Source of the DNA: Cystobasidiopsis lactophilus
Taxonomy: Eukaryota; Basidiomycota; Agaricostilbomycetes; Agaricostilbales; Chionosphaeraceae
NCBI GenBank assembly: GCA_001599975.1
Contig: BCIO01000004.1
Coordinates: 405,904 to 469,903, forward strand
Reading direction: 5' to 3'
DNA: 64,000 bases
Made by a program: the position numbers and the translations under genes. The notes under the pieces were generated by a model. The model saw only the letters and a list, made by a program, of their open reading frames with translations. It was not told the origin of the DNA and made no database searches. Shown in pieces: positions 32,840 to 43,821 of the stretch; within the stretch, counting starts at the first letter, position 1; each line of letters starts with the position of its first letter.

Positions 32840-33709
32840 TTAACAAGCTGCCCAGCGACATTCGATGCTTTCGTCCGGGCCGTCTTGATCTTTGCACCAT
32901 GACAGCAACTTCTGTACGCATCGACATAGTATTTTCAAATTGAAACTCACCTCTTGCCCTAATTCCTCCAATTTTTTGTATTTGAATTGAGGCGACGCAC
33001 GATCGCGCTGTCCAATGTGGCCTTTGTCCTCCCACAGAGCTTGCAAAGCGGCTTCATGTGTCTTCAGGGGGTCCTGGGCACAGGATGTTCGTCCTCAGCA
33101 GGTGAAAAAGACTGATGGGCAAACATACCAAGAAGATGATCAGCTCGCTCAGAATGCCTGACTCGCGCTCCTGAGGACCCCAGTGCTTGGTACAGTATTC
33201 CTCGAGCTCAACAAGAGAGCGATGAATGTTGATGTAATGAATGTGAGGTCCGCGGGTGAATAGCAAGAGACTGGTCAGCTGCCATCGATCAATGAGCAGT
33301 CGACGTTAGCACATCCAGCAAGGGCTGCGGAAGGCTAATCTGACCTGATCAAGAGGATGTTTTCGAGCCTCGCACTGCTAGAAGATCAGCAAATGAAGCT
33401 GCAAATAAATGAGGAAAGGCGAGCTTACCCAGGCGAGCACTGCTTCCAGCTCTTCGCTGAGCATGGGTGGGGCAACAACATGGGCGCCCTTCTCGACGTT
33501 TGACAGATATCCGTCCAAATTCTCCCACTGAGGGTTCGTCAAAACCTAATGGCCGAGCGGATGTCATTAGCAAACCCCAACGCAGCGAAGACCCAGCTGA
33601 CTTTGATAAGGGGTTCAGTGGGCATCTTCAATGTCTTCAGAAGGCGGAGAACGTTGGCAGCAAACTCGGGGGAGAACCGGGGCAAGTCCGACCGGGGCAA
33701 GTCCGACAT
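32840..33709 (-). CDS. Unknown array family, outlying member E
   Basis: Starts MSDLPRSDLPRFSPEFAANV, where SDLPR is duplicated by a 15-bp tandem repeat. Exon 1 ends at PLIK before GTCAGC. Exon 2 runs VLTNPQWENLDGYLSNVEKG to LEAVLAW with GTAAGC right after the Trp, exactly as in A and B. Later exons give FTRGPHIHYINIHRSLVELE, ALQALWEDKGHIGQRD and KLLSWCKDQDGPDE, ending RWAAC at TAA 32840-32842. It is shorter than A-D and lacks the C-terminal block, so it may be truncated or continue through an intron I did not find. It is separated from D by DBR1 on the other strand. Confidence 0.58.
33677..33706. repeat. 15-bp tandem repeat at the start of member E
   Basis: CCGGGGCAAGTCCGA twice. It encodes the duplicated SDLPR near the N-terminus. 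A second imperfect duplication (AAGGACAAGAGAGG) follows at 33726-33755. Confidence 0.8.
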
Positions 33710-34647
33710 TGATCTTTAGCTAACTGAACAAGGACAAGAGAGGCAAGGACAAGAGAGGAACTCTGCACAGACAGATTTGTGCATTACGAGTTGCAAGAGA
33801 AGGTCCTGAAACAGTTGAACGTAATACGACTTCTGGGAATTCGACGTTGACGTCGACGAATTGGGTATGGACTGTCTTAGGGGGACGCGTTCGGCTTTCT
33901 TCTGGCCAACAGTTTGCCAAAGGGTTTCCGCCAACCGCGTCTGGCAATCAGAACTAGTCCACGAATCTATGTTTTCAGCCCTTGTCATACGGCATCGACA
34001 ACCATGCAGAAGCGCGAGAACATTGCGGCGGGTCGGAAGTGGTGTTCGAGACCGGAACGCTGGTGCAAGCGAAACTATCAAGACTGGCGCATTCACGATG
34101 ATCGATGCATATGAATGGAGATGTGGAGAGAGCAAGCATAGTCGGCCCACGATGACAGTGGAAGACTGAGGTACATAGATGCAACCAAGCCCGTGTTTGC
34201 CACCGAGTCCAAAGGGCGCAGAATCCTCGACGAACGCCTGGTTCGGGGCCAGAGCCAAGCAGGAAGTACGAGACAGAAGGCCCAAGAGCTTTCGAGCAAG
34301 AGCCAAGGCACATCCGTGCATCAATGACCTCGCCTCGTTCTCGGAGGCAGCTTGCATGACAGCGCGTTGCAGGCAGAATCTCGCTCCGGGAAGGGGTTCC
34401 AGTACAGTCAGGGATCCATAGCATCACCAAGGCAGTGACCAAAGCCAGCAAAACGAACCAATCGCGGACCAAGAGCAAGCGTCACGTCTGGAGCTAGAAG
34501 TCCGGCTGCGGGTTGCGCTGCTTGCCCAGGTTCGTCCGACAGCCTGGATGCTTCTGGCCTGAAATTGAGCCTGCTTGCGTTGATCCAGCTACACGATGGG
34601 CGTGAGTAGCAGTCCCCAAGCAGTCCCCAGCGAGCTGAGCCCAAACA
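33710..34647. other. 938-bp gap with one weak secreted-protein candidate
   Basis: Divergent region between member E and the GT15 gene. A minus-strand frame (about 34100-34478, in-frame ATG at 34424) encodes a hydrophobic start (WFVLLALVTALVMLWIPDC) and a Cys-containing stretch (RCHASCLRERGEV). It has no convincing start or splice model, so it is recorded only as a candidate. Confidence 0.3.
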
Positions 34648-36815
34648 TTGGACAATCAGGCGTGGCAGGATTTCCTCAACTCGCAGTCCGCGAATGGCTC
34701 TGGCGGGCCTTCGACGTCGACGCTGCCCTCGCTGAGCGCTGCCTTAAAGTCGCGCCCTCTAAAAGCGGTCGCCTTGATCGCCTCCTCCCTCCTCGCCTTC
34801 TCCCTTCTCCTCGCCGCCGTCGGTGGCCCAGGCCACTCGACCCTGTCCTCCGCCTTGTCCAGCAACCGGGCCAAGGGTTATGGCGACACGGACTGGACGC
34901 CGCCGTGGAAGTCGGCGTCGCGCTTCAAGGATGCGCCGTCAGCGCAGGACGAGGAGGAGGACGACGGCTTGAAGGAGCCCTACTTCGTCAAGGACCCGCA
35001 GACCGGCTTGGAGTACCCGCCGGACATCCAGCCCGCCAAGCTCAACAAGTATAAGCGGGCAAAGGCCACCTTCGTCGCCCTCGTCCGCAACGGCGAGCTG
35101 GGCAGCATGCGCGATTCCATGCGCCAGGTCGAGACCGTCTTCAACCGCAAAGCAGGCGTGCGTTACCGACCCTTAACTTCATTATACAACGTGTCTAATG
35201 TAGGCTGTCGCTCGTGCACAGTACCCCTGGGTGTTCTTGAACAACGACGACTTTACGCAAGAGTTCAAGGACGGGGTCAAGCAGATGACCCGCTCCGAGG
35301 TCTACTTCGGCAAGATCCCCAAAGACCACTGGGGCTACCCAGAGTACGTCGACCAGGCGCACGCGGCCAAGGAGAGGCAGCGGATGGAGGACGACCACGT
35401 CATCTACGGCGGCTCAGAGTCGTATCGCCACATGTTCGTCGCCTTCCCCTTCCTAGTCCGCTCGTAAAATGACTAAGCTGGCTTGTTGATGACGAAACAG
35501 GTGCCGTTTCAACTCGGGCTTCTTCTACAAGCACCCCTTGCTCGACCAATTTGACTGGTACTGGCGCGTCGAGCCGGGCGTCGAGTTCTTCTGCGATGTG
35601 CGTTTGGATTCCTCCTTTCAGCTCTCTTGACTGCGCTTGGAGCTGAGCGAAGTTTTCGGACACAGATTGATTACGATGTGCGTCCGAGTTCTAACTTTAG
35701 CCTACCGCCTGCCTCGAGAGGCTCAAGCCAGCGAATTCCAACGCACAGCCCTTCCTCTTCATGGAGCGCAATAACAAGACTTACTCGGTGAGGAGAAAGC
35801 CTTTACTCCATCAGTCCGTTCGTCCGGTGGGTCTGATGCGTGCATGGTCCTCCAACAGTTCACGGTGGCCATCTACGAGTACGGCCGGACGATCGAGTCG
35901 CTCTGGGACACGGTGCGCGACTTTGTCAAGCTGCACCCGGAGTACGTGGCGCCGGACAACTCGCTCCATTTCCTGGTGGACGACATCTCCCGGGGGATGG
36001 ACGCCCCTTACAACCTCTGCCACTTTTGGAGGTTCGTCGACTACCCTGCCATATCAATTTCATTCTATGATTGATAGTCGGGGTCGTCGGTGCACAGTAA
36101 TTTCGAGATTGCCAGCTTGAACTTCTTCCGCTCCAAAGTGTACAACGACTACTTTGACTACCTGGACGCCACCGGCAATTTCTTCTACGAGGTTCGCTCA
36201 TTTCCCTTTCAGCCATCGGTTTTGTGCTTGGCTAAGGTGAATGCTTTCTTCTTGCGAACAGCGATGGGGTGCGTTTTTGGAATGGCTACCACAGAGCGCC
36301 GTTCAGTCTTACAACAATTCTTGGTCGCACAGGGGATGCACCAGTACACTCAATAGCAGCCGCCCTCTTCCTACCGCGCTCCCACCTACACTTCTTCGAC
36401 GACATCGCCTACAGGCATAGTGCGTTAATCCTTGGCCCTCTGTGAGTGCAACACCTGACCGCGCCTCTTTCGCTTCCAGACCCATACGTGAGCCTTCTAT
36501 CCTTGACCTTCACGAGCCAAGAGCTAAGTTGAAGGACCCAGACGCATTGCCCGGCGCGGAAAGACAAGTATCACGACAATGGCAAATGCTACTGCGACCC
36601 CAACTCGTCCTTTGACCTGGATGGTGAGCTTGTGCCATTGCATCTGTAGCCAGCTTCATGGATGCTGAATAGTGGCCTATCTTCACAGGCTATTCGTAAG
36701 TGTGAACACGACTTGAGCCTGCAGCAGGCTGACAAACAATGGGCTTTCTTTACAGGTGCATGAGGCACGCATGGAGAGGTACGTACTAATGTTTGCTTTC
36801 CCAGCATAGCGTGAG
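34648..36815 (+). CDS. Golgi alpha-1,2-mannosyltransferase, GT15 (Kre2/Mnt1 type)
   Basis: Type II membrane glycosyltransferase adding alpha-1,2-mannose to N- or O-glycans. The cytosolic N-terminus ([14 protein letters not shown]) is followed by a signal anchor at about residues 40-60 ([20 protein letters not shown]). The catalytic domain begins [20 protein letters not shown] and contains [71 protein letters not shown] and [38 protein letters not shown] follows, with a terminal Cys-rich block ([18 protein letters not shown]). The last kilobase needs three microexons (7, 8 and 7 nt) and a 23-nt exon, each restoring a family motif; TGA at 36813-36815. Family assignment is firm. Confidence 0.93.
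36262..36268 (+). other. 7-nt microexon (CGATGGG) of the GT15 gene
   Basis: Flanked by GCGAACAG and GTGCGT. It joins FFYE to GDAPVHS and restores the RWGDAPVHS signature of GT15 in correct phase. Confidence 0.75.
36480..36487 (+). other. 8-nt microexon (ACCCATAC) of the GT15 gene
   Basis: Flanked by CTTCCAG and GTGAGC. It joins AYRH to THCPARKDK as AYRHNPYTHCP, in phase. Confidence 0.65.
36689..36695 (+). other. 7-nt microexon (GCTATTC) of the GT15 gene
   Basis: Flanked by CTTCACAG and GTAAGT. It joins SFDLDG to CMRHAW and restores the D-x-x-GYSC ending of the family. Confidence 0.7.
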
Positions 36816-37096
36816 GCTGACGTGGGTGGTTTGCAGTCGTGCCGCAACCGCCATAGTGTACAGGAGATCGACTCTTCGGGTTTCTCTCTTTGCCCTTTGC
36901 AGACGGCCGGTTTACGAATGCTTGAGAGCTTATCCCTCTCTTTTTACGAATTGTCGGAATAGGATGCAGCAAGGGAATGTTTCATCATGGAGGCGCAGGA
37001 GGAGGTTGGGGCAGAACATGGACTCTTTGAAATCTGCATCTGCTCATGTTCTACAAGACCAGTCGACGCTGAAGCACCACCCTATGAAGAAGATTA

Positions 37097-38401
37097 CTAG
37101 GGCGCGCTCTTTCTGCCTAGCTCGGTGATGGCGGCCACTCCTTTGCCCAAATCCTCATACTCGCGTGGCGCACCGGTGTACGGCCCAAACTTGTGCCGTT
37201 TGAACCCTGGAGCTTCCGCACGCCCCTTTGCATTCAGAATGAGTATCGTCGACTTATAAAAGATGGAGCCCGATTGAAGAACATACGACAAAAAGCTTTC
37301 CCCAATTTTCCGCATCTTTGGCCTGAATACCAGGGGTGATGTGGTCGGACCCAGCAGTAGTGATGAAGACATCCTTGAAGTCTTTCCCGCCAAACGAAGC
37401 GCACAGAACTGCTTGGGCAGGACAGGTGATTTGCCCGACAACTGTGCCAGCGTTTTCGCTGCGGTCGCCAGGATCGACGATGATGACGTTGCTCTCTTGC
37501 CTCGCCATGGCCACGTAAATGAGCCCTCGACTGTCAATATGCGCACCATCTGGGACACCGTAGCGGTGCTCGAACGTGATGAGCACGCGCTCGTTGCTGA
37601 TCGTCCCGCTGTCTAGGTCGTAGTCGTATGCCAGGATGTTCCGTTTGAAGCTGTCGATAAGATAGCTTGATGAATTTGAATGAGATCGGGCCTGAAACGT
37701 AAGGAAGCAAACGCCAACAAAGTCTTGGACTGCGGTGGCAAATTTATTTCTCAGCCTCAGATTGGCCTACGCGCCCATACGAAACCACGTACATCGGTCG
37801 AGAAGTTTTGGCCATTGGGACACTCTACTTTGTCCAAGACTGCCACAAGGTAAGCCGACAAGGTTTACAGCGTCAGCTAGAGGACCAACCTCGGTGCAAA
37901 GTTCCGTCAGGGTCGAAGCGAAAGAGAAAGCCGCTGGGCTCGCCTTCAACGTCGAAGTCCCACATGGTGCCCGACCACAGGCGACCTTTGGCATCTATGC
38001 AGCCGTCGTTGGCCCGGCTGGCCATGCGAGCCTTCAGCATCGCAAGATTTGAGGGCGGTGAAGTCGACCCACTGCCTGTCCTCTTCCTCGGGAGGGTAGT
38101 ACTTCGCAAGGTACGTCAGAGCACCAGTCTGAAGGTTGATCTTGACAGGGCCACGCTTGCCAGACCCAATCAAATGCTCCTCGTCGCCTTCAATCAGACC
38201 GAGCACGCCCACGTCGTCCTCCAAATCCAGCACCCTGGTCGGCTTCGAAGGAGTTGGATCTTCTTTCAGGTCCACGATGTACAGTTTCCGAGTGATGAAG
38301 TCTTCATAGTAAAGAATGTCTTTTTCTTGGTCGTACAGCAACGCCTCGCCGATGAGCGTTCGCGGGCTGTCGAGGAAGACTTTGCTTCCAGACTCAGTCA
38401 T
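37097..38401 (-). CDS. SMP-30/gluconolactonase-like protein, copy 1
   Basis: Six-bladed beta-propeller of the SMP-30/gluconolactonase/LRE family, likely a Ca2+- or Zn2+-dependent lactonase. It starts MTESGSKVFLDSPRTLIGEA and has LLYDQEKDILYYEDFITRKL (metal-binding Glu region), LDLEDDVGVLGLIEGDEEHL and INLQTGALTYLAKYYP. An intron near 38050 follows, then DGCIDAKGRLWSGTMWDFDV with the conserved N-D-G core, and GVPDGAHIDSRGLIYVA. It ends RHKFGPYTGAPREYEDLGKG...GRKSAP at TAG 37097-37099. Paralog of the next gene (38579-39877), same strand. GGTGGCAAA occurs inside it at 37734, probably intronic. Substrate unknown. Confidence 0.85.
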
Positions 38402-38578
38402 GGTTGATTCGAGAAACAAAAGCAACTCGTTCAGTCCGGAAGAAAGCGCAGAGACAAGCAGTGTTCGTGCAGTGGTCGCGCGGTCCAAGGAGCTCGCGCT
38501 CTCCCAAGGACGCCCACGCAGCAGGGATGGGACAAATTACGGTTTAACATGGCTTTCGAGAGCGTACAACAGCAGTGA

Positions 38579-39877
38579 TCAGGGTGCGCTCTTCTTGCCC
38601 AGCTGGGTGATGGGTGCCACTCCCTTGCCCAAATCTTTGAATGGCCGCGGCGTGCCGGTGTAGGGACCAAACTTGTGCCTTTTAAAACCAGGTGTCTCCG
38701 CCCGTCCCTATGTCGGAAACCAATTTTAGAGTCAAGGGTTTTCAAAGGCAAAGGTCGAGGGACCCACAACGAAGATCTTCCCCCAGTTTTCTGGATCCTT
38801 GTCCTGAATGCCGGGGATGATGTGGTCCGTCCCAGCGGTTGTGATGAAGACGTCTTTGAAGTCTTTTCCGCCGAAAGACGCGCAGGTGACGGACTGAGCT
38901 GGGCAAGTGATTTGGCCAACCACCTTGCCAGCGTTTTCGGATCGGTCGGCGGGGTCGACAATGAGCACGTTGCTCTCGCCCATGGACATGGCGACGTAAA
39001 TCAAGCCTTGGGTATCGATGTGGGCGCCATCCGGGACGCCCAGGTGCTTCTCAAAAGTGATCAAAACGCGCTCGTTGCTGATCGTGCCAGACTCCAGGTC
39101 CTGAGTGGATCCTTGAGGATATGTCGTTGAATTGAATGATGGCGAACGTCTTACATAGTCATAGGCCAGGATGTTGCCGAGCATGCTGTCAATGACATAG
39201 AAAGTCTTGCTGTCGGTGGAAAAATTCATCCCGTTGGGGCAGCCCATTTGCTCCAAAACTGCCCGCCAAAGTTGTGAGCATACTCAAAGAACACGACGTA
39301 AGCCCACCCCGACGTTGGACCGGGCGTGGACTTGCGCGGAGTTTTCCAACGAGAAGCTCACCTCGATGCAGAGTCCCGTCCGGATCAAAGCGGTAGAGAT
39401 ATCCAACAGGCCCAAATCCAGCACCGAGGTCAGCCATAGTGCCAGACCAAAGGCGGCCTTTGGCGTCAATGCAGCCGTCGTTAGCTCGGCTAGATGGAAT
39501 CGCCACCTCAGATCTTGCAAATCAACGCAGCGCAGGAGAGCGACTCACTGTCCATCTTCTTGCTCTGGTGGGTAGAACCTGGCCAAATAAGTGAAAGCGC
39601 CAGTTTGAAGGTTGATCTTGACGGGCCCGCGCTTGGCAGAGGCAATCAAGTGCTCCTCGTCGCCTTCAATCAACCCAAGCACGCCCACGTCGTCCGCCAG
39701 ATCAAACGTCTTGGTGGGCTTCTTGGGCCCAGAGCCGTCCTTCATGTCGACAACATACAGCTTCTTGCTCAGGATGTCCTCGTAGTACAGGATGTCCTTT
39801 TCCTGATCGTACAGCAGGGATTCGCCGAGCACGTTCCTCGGGCTGTCAATGAACACTTTGCTGCTCGATTCCTTCAT
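38579..39877 (-). CDS. SMP-30/gluconolactonase-like protein, copy 2
   Basis: Same family and exon layout as copy 1. It starts MKESSSKVFIDSPRNVLGES and contains LLYDQEKDILYYEDILSKKL, RANDGCIDAKGRLWSGTMAD and YLYRFDPDGTLHRG. GCPNGMNFSTDSKTFYVIDS, GVPDGAHIDTQGLIYVAMSM and FGGKDFKDVFITTAGTDH follow, ending QLGKKSAP at TGA 38579-38581. The residues typical of the SMP-30 metal site (Glu near the N-terminus, the Asn of CPNGMN and the Asp of D-G) are all visible. The frame is open further upstream to 40243, but that stretch is the 3' end of the acyltransferase in another frame, so ATG 39877 is preferred. Confidence 0.87.
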
Positions 39878-40002
39878 GGTTGATGCTGCCAGAGAGATCA
39901 CATCTCTCCGCTTCGACCATCGTGTTCGGCAAGGGCGTTTTGAAGCCCCACTCTTGCCGAGTTGGTTTCCCTGCGAAGATCTGGCTGAACCAAGTGCTGG
40001 TC

Positions 40003-40011
40003 TTTGCCACC
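40003..40011 (-). promoter_or_regulatory. PACE-like element (TTTGCCACC)
   Basis: Exact match about 126 bp upstream of SMP-30 copy 2, in the short spacer after the acyltransferase. Confidence 0.4.
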
Positions 40012-40043
40012 GTGAAATTGTCTGTTCAGTTCTAGTTATTGGG

Positions 40044-41626
40044 CTACTTCCATCTGGCCCAACCGTCCGCCCTGTCCTTCGCAATCTCTTCCAGCATCCG
40101 ACTTGCCACTCCCGGTTTTGTGCGCCAAGTGCACTCCGCCCCAATCTCGCCATCTGAGCCAACCTCGTTTGAACGGAAGACTCTAAGGAAGTTGAGAAGC
40201 GAGATCTCGGTGTGGAAGGAGGTCGAACCGGACGGAGAGCCAAAGCTGAAGTTCCAGTCGTATCTGATGTCGCCTTTGAATCAAGGTCCGGGCCAAAGAC
40301 AAGTTAAAAGACGAACCTCCAGTTCGAGTTGACCATACAGTCTCCATCGAGCGGCACCAAACACTGCATCGTGCCCTCGTCGCAAGTCGCCTTCATCCGG
40401 TAGGCGCGACATGAGAGCCACTCGAGGGTCTTCTTGGGGTCCTTCTTCAACTCTTCCAAACCGTTTCTATTGGCTAGTGCGATAGGTGATAGCTTGAAGG
40501 AATCAGGCTTGGAAGGTGGAAGTTGAACGGTATGCATTTGAGCCACATTCGCGCTGAGGGTCGGAAGATTGGGCGGGAAATCTGGGTCGTTTGGAAAATG
40601 ATTCCGATACTGAACATGCAATGTCAGTATGAAGAAGGGAATGGTCAAAAAAGAGGCCGACCCACATTGATAGAGTTGCACACGGAGACGATTGGGTCGC
40701 CGGCCAACCGAAGCAAGTTGATCCAGTATGAGGTCAGGCCGTCTTGCTCAGACACCCAATCTGATTTGCTGGGACCCCTCGACAAGGATTTAATCAGCTT
40801 GACCTCAGTGGCGGTGAAAGTCTCTTGGACGAGTTCCGCTTCCATCACACCCTTCCCATCTGCGGGTGCCATTAAATCAACACAAGAAGTTGAAAGACAA
40901 TGCTAAAGGACTCACACATAGCGAATGCCTCTTGTAACGGAAAGGTTGGATAGAGTCCTGGAATCTCCCACTTTGCCAACATCTCTTCGGAAGGCTTGAA
41001 CAGGTTGACATGCGGCGACAAGGAAAACTCTTGGCATTCATTCACTGGCTTTCCAGCGTACAGATCTGATAGCTGGCGGCATAGGAGACAGAACGAATTG
41101 CCGTCCAAAATGACATGGGCTGTCGAGAGGCCCAGGACGGATTGGCCGATGGAAGGGAAATGTGTGACCCTGACACTGAAGAGAGGAGCATCTGGGTTGT
41201 TGAGCTGGTTGACGACATCGATGGGCCCAATGTAGTCGTGCAAAGTAGGTTGGATGACGGCAGGCGAGTCAAAGGGTGCGGACCGCTCGGAGGTCTGCAC
41301 CTCGATCTTCATAGGTGACCCGCTCAAAGTAACCTGCGATTCTCTCTGAGATGGTTTCACGCTTCTTTCTCCTGGCAACGCACGAAGTACTCCAGACCTG
41401 CAGGACCAGGGCGGCGGATGAAGCGGCCCGCGATGAAAGGGTTCAGCGTCGCAAGGTCGCTGACCGCCTTCTTGAGCTTCTCCAAGTCGATTGTAGGCAA
41501 AACATGGGCGCTGGTGACGGTGCCCATCTGCCAGAGCGTGATATCCGACAGCGCGACTTCTTCAACGCTCGCCACAGAAGCAGGCTTCAGCCCGGCATCC
41601 ACATAAACCTCTTGGATCTTTGACAT
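40044..41626 (-). CDS. BAHD-type acyltransferase (transferase family)
   Basis: Acyl-CoA-dependent O/N-acyltransferase. It starts MSKIQEVYVDAGLKPASVAS (ATG 41626; the frame upstream has no ATG) and includes WQMGTVTSAHVLPTIDLEKL and LNPFIAGRFIRR. A catalytic HxxxD follows as TAHVILDGNSF with RQLSDLYAG after it. The middle region has ADGKGVMEAELVQETFTATE and VSEQDGLTSYWINLLRLAGD. An intron starting GTTCGT and ending ACATCAG joins VNSNWR to YDWNFSFGSPSGS, the position of the structural DFGWG motif, which is degenerate here. The end reads ISLLNFLRVFRSNEV and EEIAKDRADGWARWK at TAG 40044-40046. Sits head-to-tail with two SMP-30 genes, suggesting a shared minor pathway. Confidence 0.82.
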
Positions 41627-42473
41627 ATTGTTCGAACAGCTCAAAATGGTGATGGAGCAAGAGTCAGAGGGCGCAATGCAGAACTCCTTGCGGCAAGGGT
41701 TTGCGGCTCGCCGGAAGCGAGGTGGAAGCGGCTCTGACTAGGATGCAGCTCCCGGGCGCATTGGAGGGCGCTCAGGCTTGCATCATGCACACAAACTGAG
41801 GAGCAAGCCGACCCCAAGTCATCGCTCGCCTCCAAAAGCTGGCTTGGCCGCCAAAATCGCCTCTTGCGCCAGCTCGACCGTGTTGGTGCACTTTTGGCTC
41901 CCAGGCGTTGCTTTTCTCGCGTTTTGTGGCCCTCCTTGACTCGTTTGAAGCCTGCAAGATGCTGACTAACTCCTCAGGCCCAATGCTGAGAAGCTTGATT
42001 CGGATTTCTTCTCCGCCGCTGCCCAAGCCGAAGACTCTCAATGCTGTGTTGTCAGTTTAGTGCGCCTGATTGACAGAAAGACAGCCTTAAGGTGTCTCGT
42101 CTGGCTTGCTATCAGGGCCCGAGCTTGCAGCTCTACTCGTCCGCAAGAGTTCGCACCTCGGTCTAGACTTGCTTTCTAGAGGAAGGAACTCTGACGTGGA
42201 ACGAGAATGCTTTTGAAGTTTCAAGTTCTCCTCGGCTATTACTCAGAGTGCCCAGCGTCCCAGAATGTGCTTGCACGACCTTGAACGTTTCATCGGAGCG
42301 ATCCTGCTGCTTTGCCGTCTCTCTTATTAATCCACAGTTTGCTTTCCATTTGCCTCTGCCTCCATTCCTCCACCTACTGTATCCGTAACTGCTACAGTCT
42401 TCCCTATCGTCCCCGTTGTGTGCTTGCTCGTGCACTTTTTACTTGGAGTGTTGAGATCCCGGTCCAGTCCATC
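41627..42473. other. Divergent intergenic region
   Basis: About 850 bp between the acyltransferase and the Pro-rich membrane protein. A minus-strand frame at 41641-41835 continues upstream of the acyltransferase but shows no domain. No gene called. Confidence 0.4.
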
Positions 42474-43444
42474 ATGGTGATGAATAGGCTGACCGAATAT
42501 GGTTAGTTTCTGCTCTCTCATTTCGACACGACTACGCTCATTGGATGCCTCAGTTCTTCTCTTTGTTGCCCCTTTGGCGCTGCCTGTCGGTCCTCCTTCG
42601 CCCTTCCGCTTCTGGCTTGGCTCATCTTCGAGCAGCTCGTTACTTGGATTGTCTGCATGATCCGCTTCAAACCAAAGAGCCAAGGTAAGGAAGGACTTCG
42701 TTTGGTTGCTAAGTGGCGGATGATGACGACCCGGCGCGTACAGAGGAGAAGCTGAAGAACCAGCGCTTCCTCGCTCTCAACCCCAACGGAGCCTGTCCCC
42801 ACTGTCGTTTAGAAGGAGCTGTCTACTGGACCAATAACCGTCACGCTTGGACGATGCGCCAGATGGACTTGGAGATCCAGGAAGAAATGCGCCGCCATGA
42901 CCTTCAAGCCGAGCGGCGGAAGCTCATGCCCAAATCGCCCTACTTCGACAAGGACGACAGGGTTAAGCCCAAAGGCGGTCCAAATCCTGGGACGCCGAAA
43001 CCAAAAGAGAAAGTGGATCCCGCACTTTTAGCCATACCTTCTGCACCGGGAGGAGGCTCAACGACGGATCAGGCACTCATGCTGGGAGCTTTGGTCCCGG
43101 GCCATCCACCTTTCAAAGGCTCGCTTGAGGCTGCAGTGGTCCCAGAACCCGGGTATGGCGGACCACCTCCAGGCCCACGACCGGCGCACGCCCCTCCGGC
43201 AGTGCCCGGTAATCGACCAGAAGCTCCGCGAGCAGTGCCGCCACCAGTACGACCTAGACCGCCTCAGCCAGCGCCTGCTCCAACACCCGTGCCACCTTCG
43301 GGACCGCCACACCCGGAGCCAACCCGACCACCAGCGGTAGCACCAAATCCCGCGCTACGGCTTCCAAAACATTTGGCTTGGGGGATTCATCCAGTACCTG
43401 GCGCGGATGGACAGGTCAATCGCCGGCACAGCGCGCTGTTGTAA
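42474..43444 (+). CDS. Single-pass membrane protein with Pro-rich tail (hypothetical)
   Basis: Proposed exon 1 is MVMNRLTEY from ATG 42474. A second exon in the frame AWLIFEQLVTWIVCMIRFKP provides a membrane span. After an intron (GTAAGG...GCTAAG, 42685-42712) the main exon starts VADDDDPARTEEKLKNQRFL. It holds a CPHC pair in NPNGACPHCRLEGAVYW, WTMRQMDLEIQEEMRRHDLQ and a long Pro/Ala-rich tail (PPVRPRPPQPAPAPTPVPPS), ending HSALL at TAA 43442-43444. The join between exon 1 and 2 has two possible donors (GTTAGT or GTTTCT) and only the second keeps the membrane frame. Function unknown; the tail could be an SH3-type ligand. Confidence 0.5.
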
Positions 43445-43821
43445 TTGGACTCGGAAGGGCACTTTCAACTCTTTGTCATGTAGTTTCTGCCACTATACAT
43501 CTTGCCTGACCAGCTTTGCGCCGAGTATAAGCATTACATAGGGTGGCGAGAAAGTGGGGCAGAGGACTCTGAGCTCAGAGGCAGGTTCAACCCTTGCGCT
43601 CTTCTTTCTGCATCGGCGTCTGAAGCTGCTTGAAAAACTGCGTTTGTCTCAACAGAATGAATGCTTGCGTATCCGAGACGAGACCCATTCAACCAATACC
43701 TTGCTGCGGCACCGAATGCTTTCGCAAGCTGGCACTGAGAGTGCGCAGCTGATTGGTGGACTCGGCCGGCCGAGCAGCTTGCGTGGAGTCATCACTGCTG
43801 TAGTTACTTCTGTACGACGAG
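43445..43821. other. Intergenic region upstream of the AIF-like gene
   Basis: 377 bp; no gene or motif seen. Confidence 0.4.

Noticed and set aside
33716-34357. 213-codon minus-strand ORF upstream of array member E
   Set aside because: No domain, low-complexity end, and another frame across the same stretch looks at least as plausible. It is recorded only as intergenic.
34596-35054. Plus-strand 152-codon ORF overlapping the GT15 start
   Set aside because: Out-of-frame shadow of the GT15 first exon, which has a signal anchor and catalytic motifs.
39878-40243. N-terminal extension of SMP-30 copy 2 (frame open to 40243)
   Set aside because: The stretch includes the 3' exon of the acyltransferase in another frame, and copy 1 of the family starts at the equivalent of ATG 39877.
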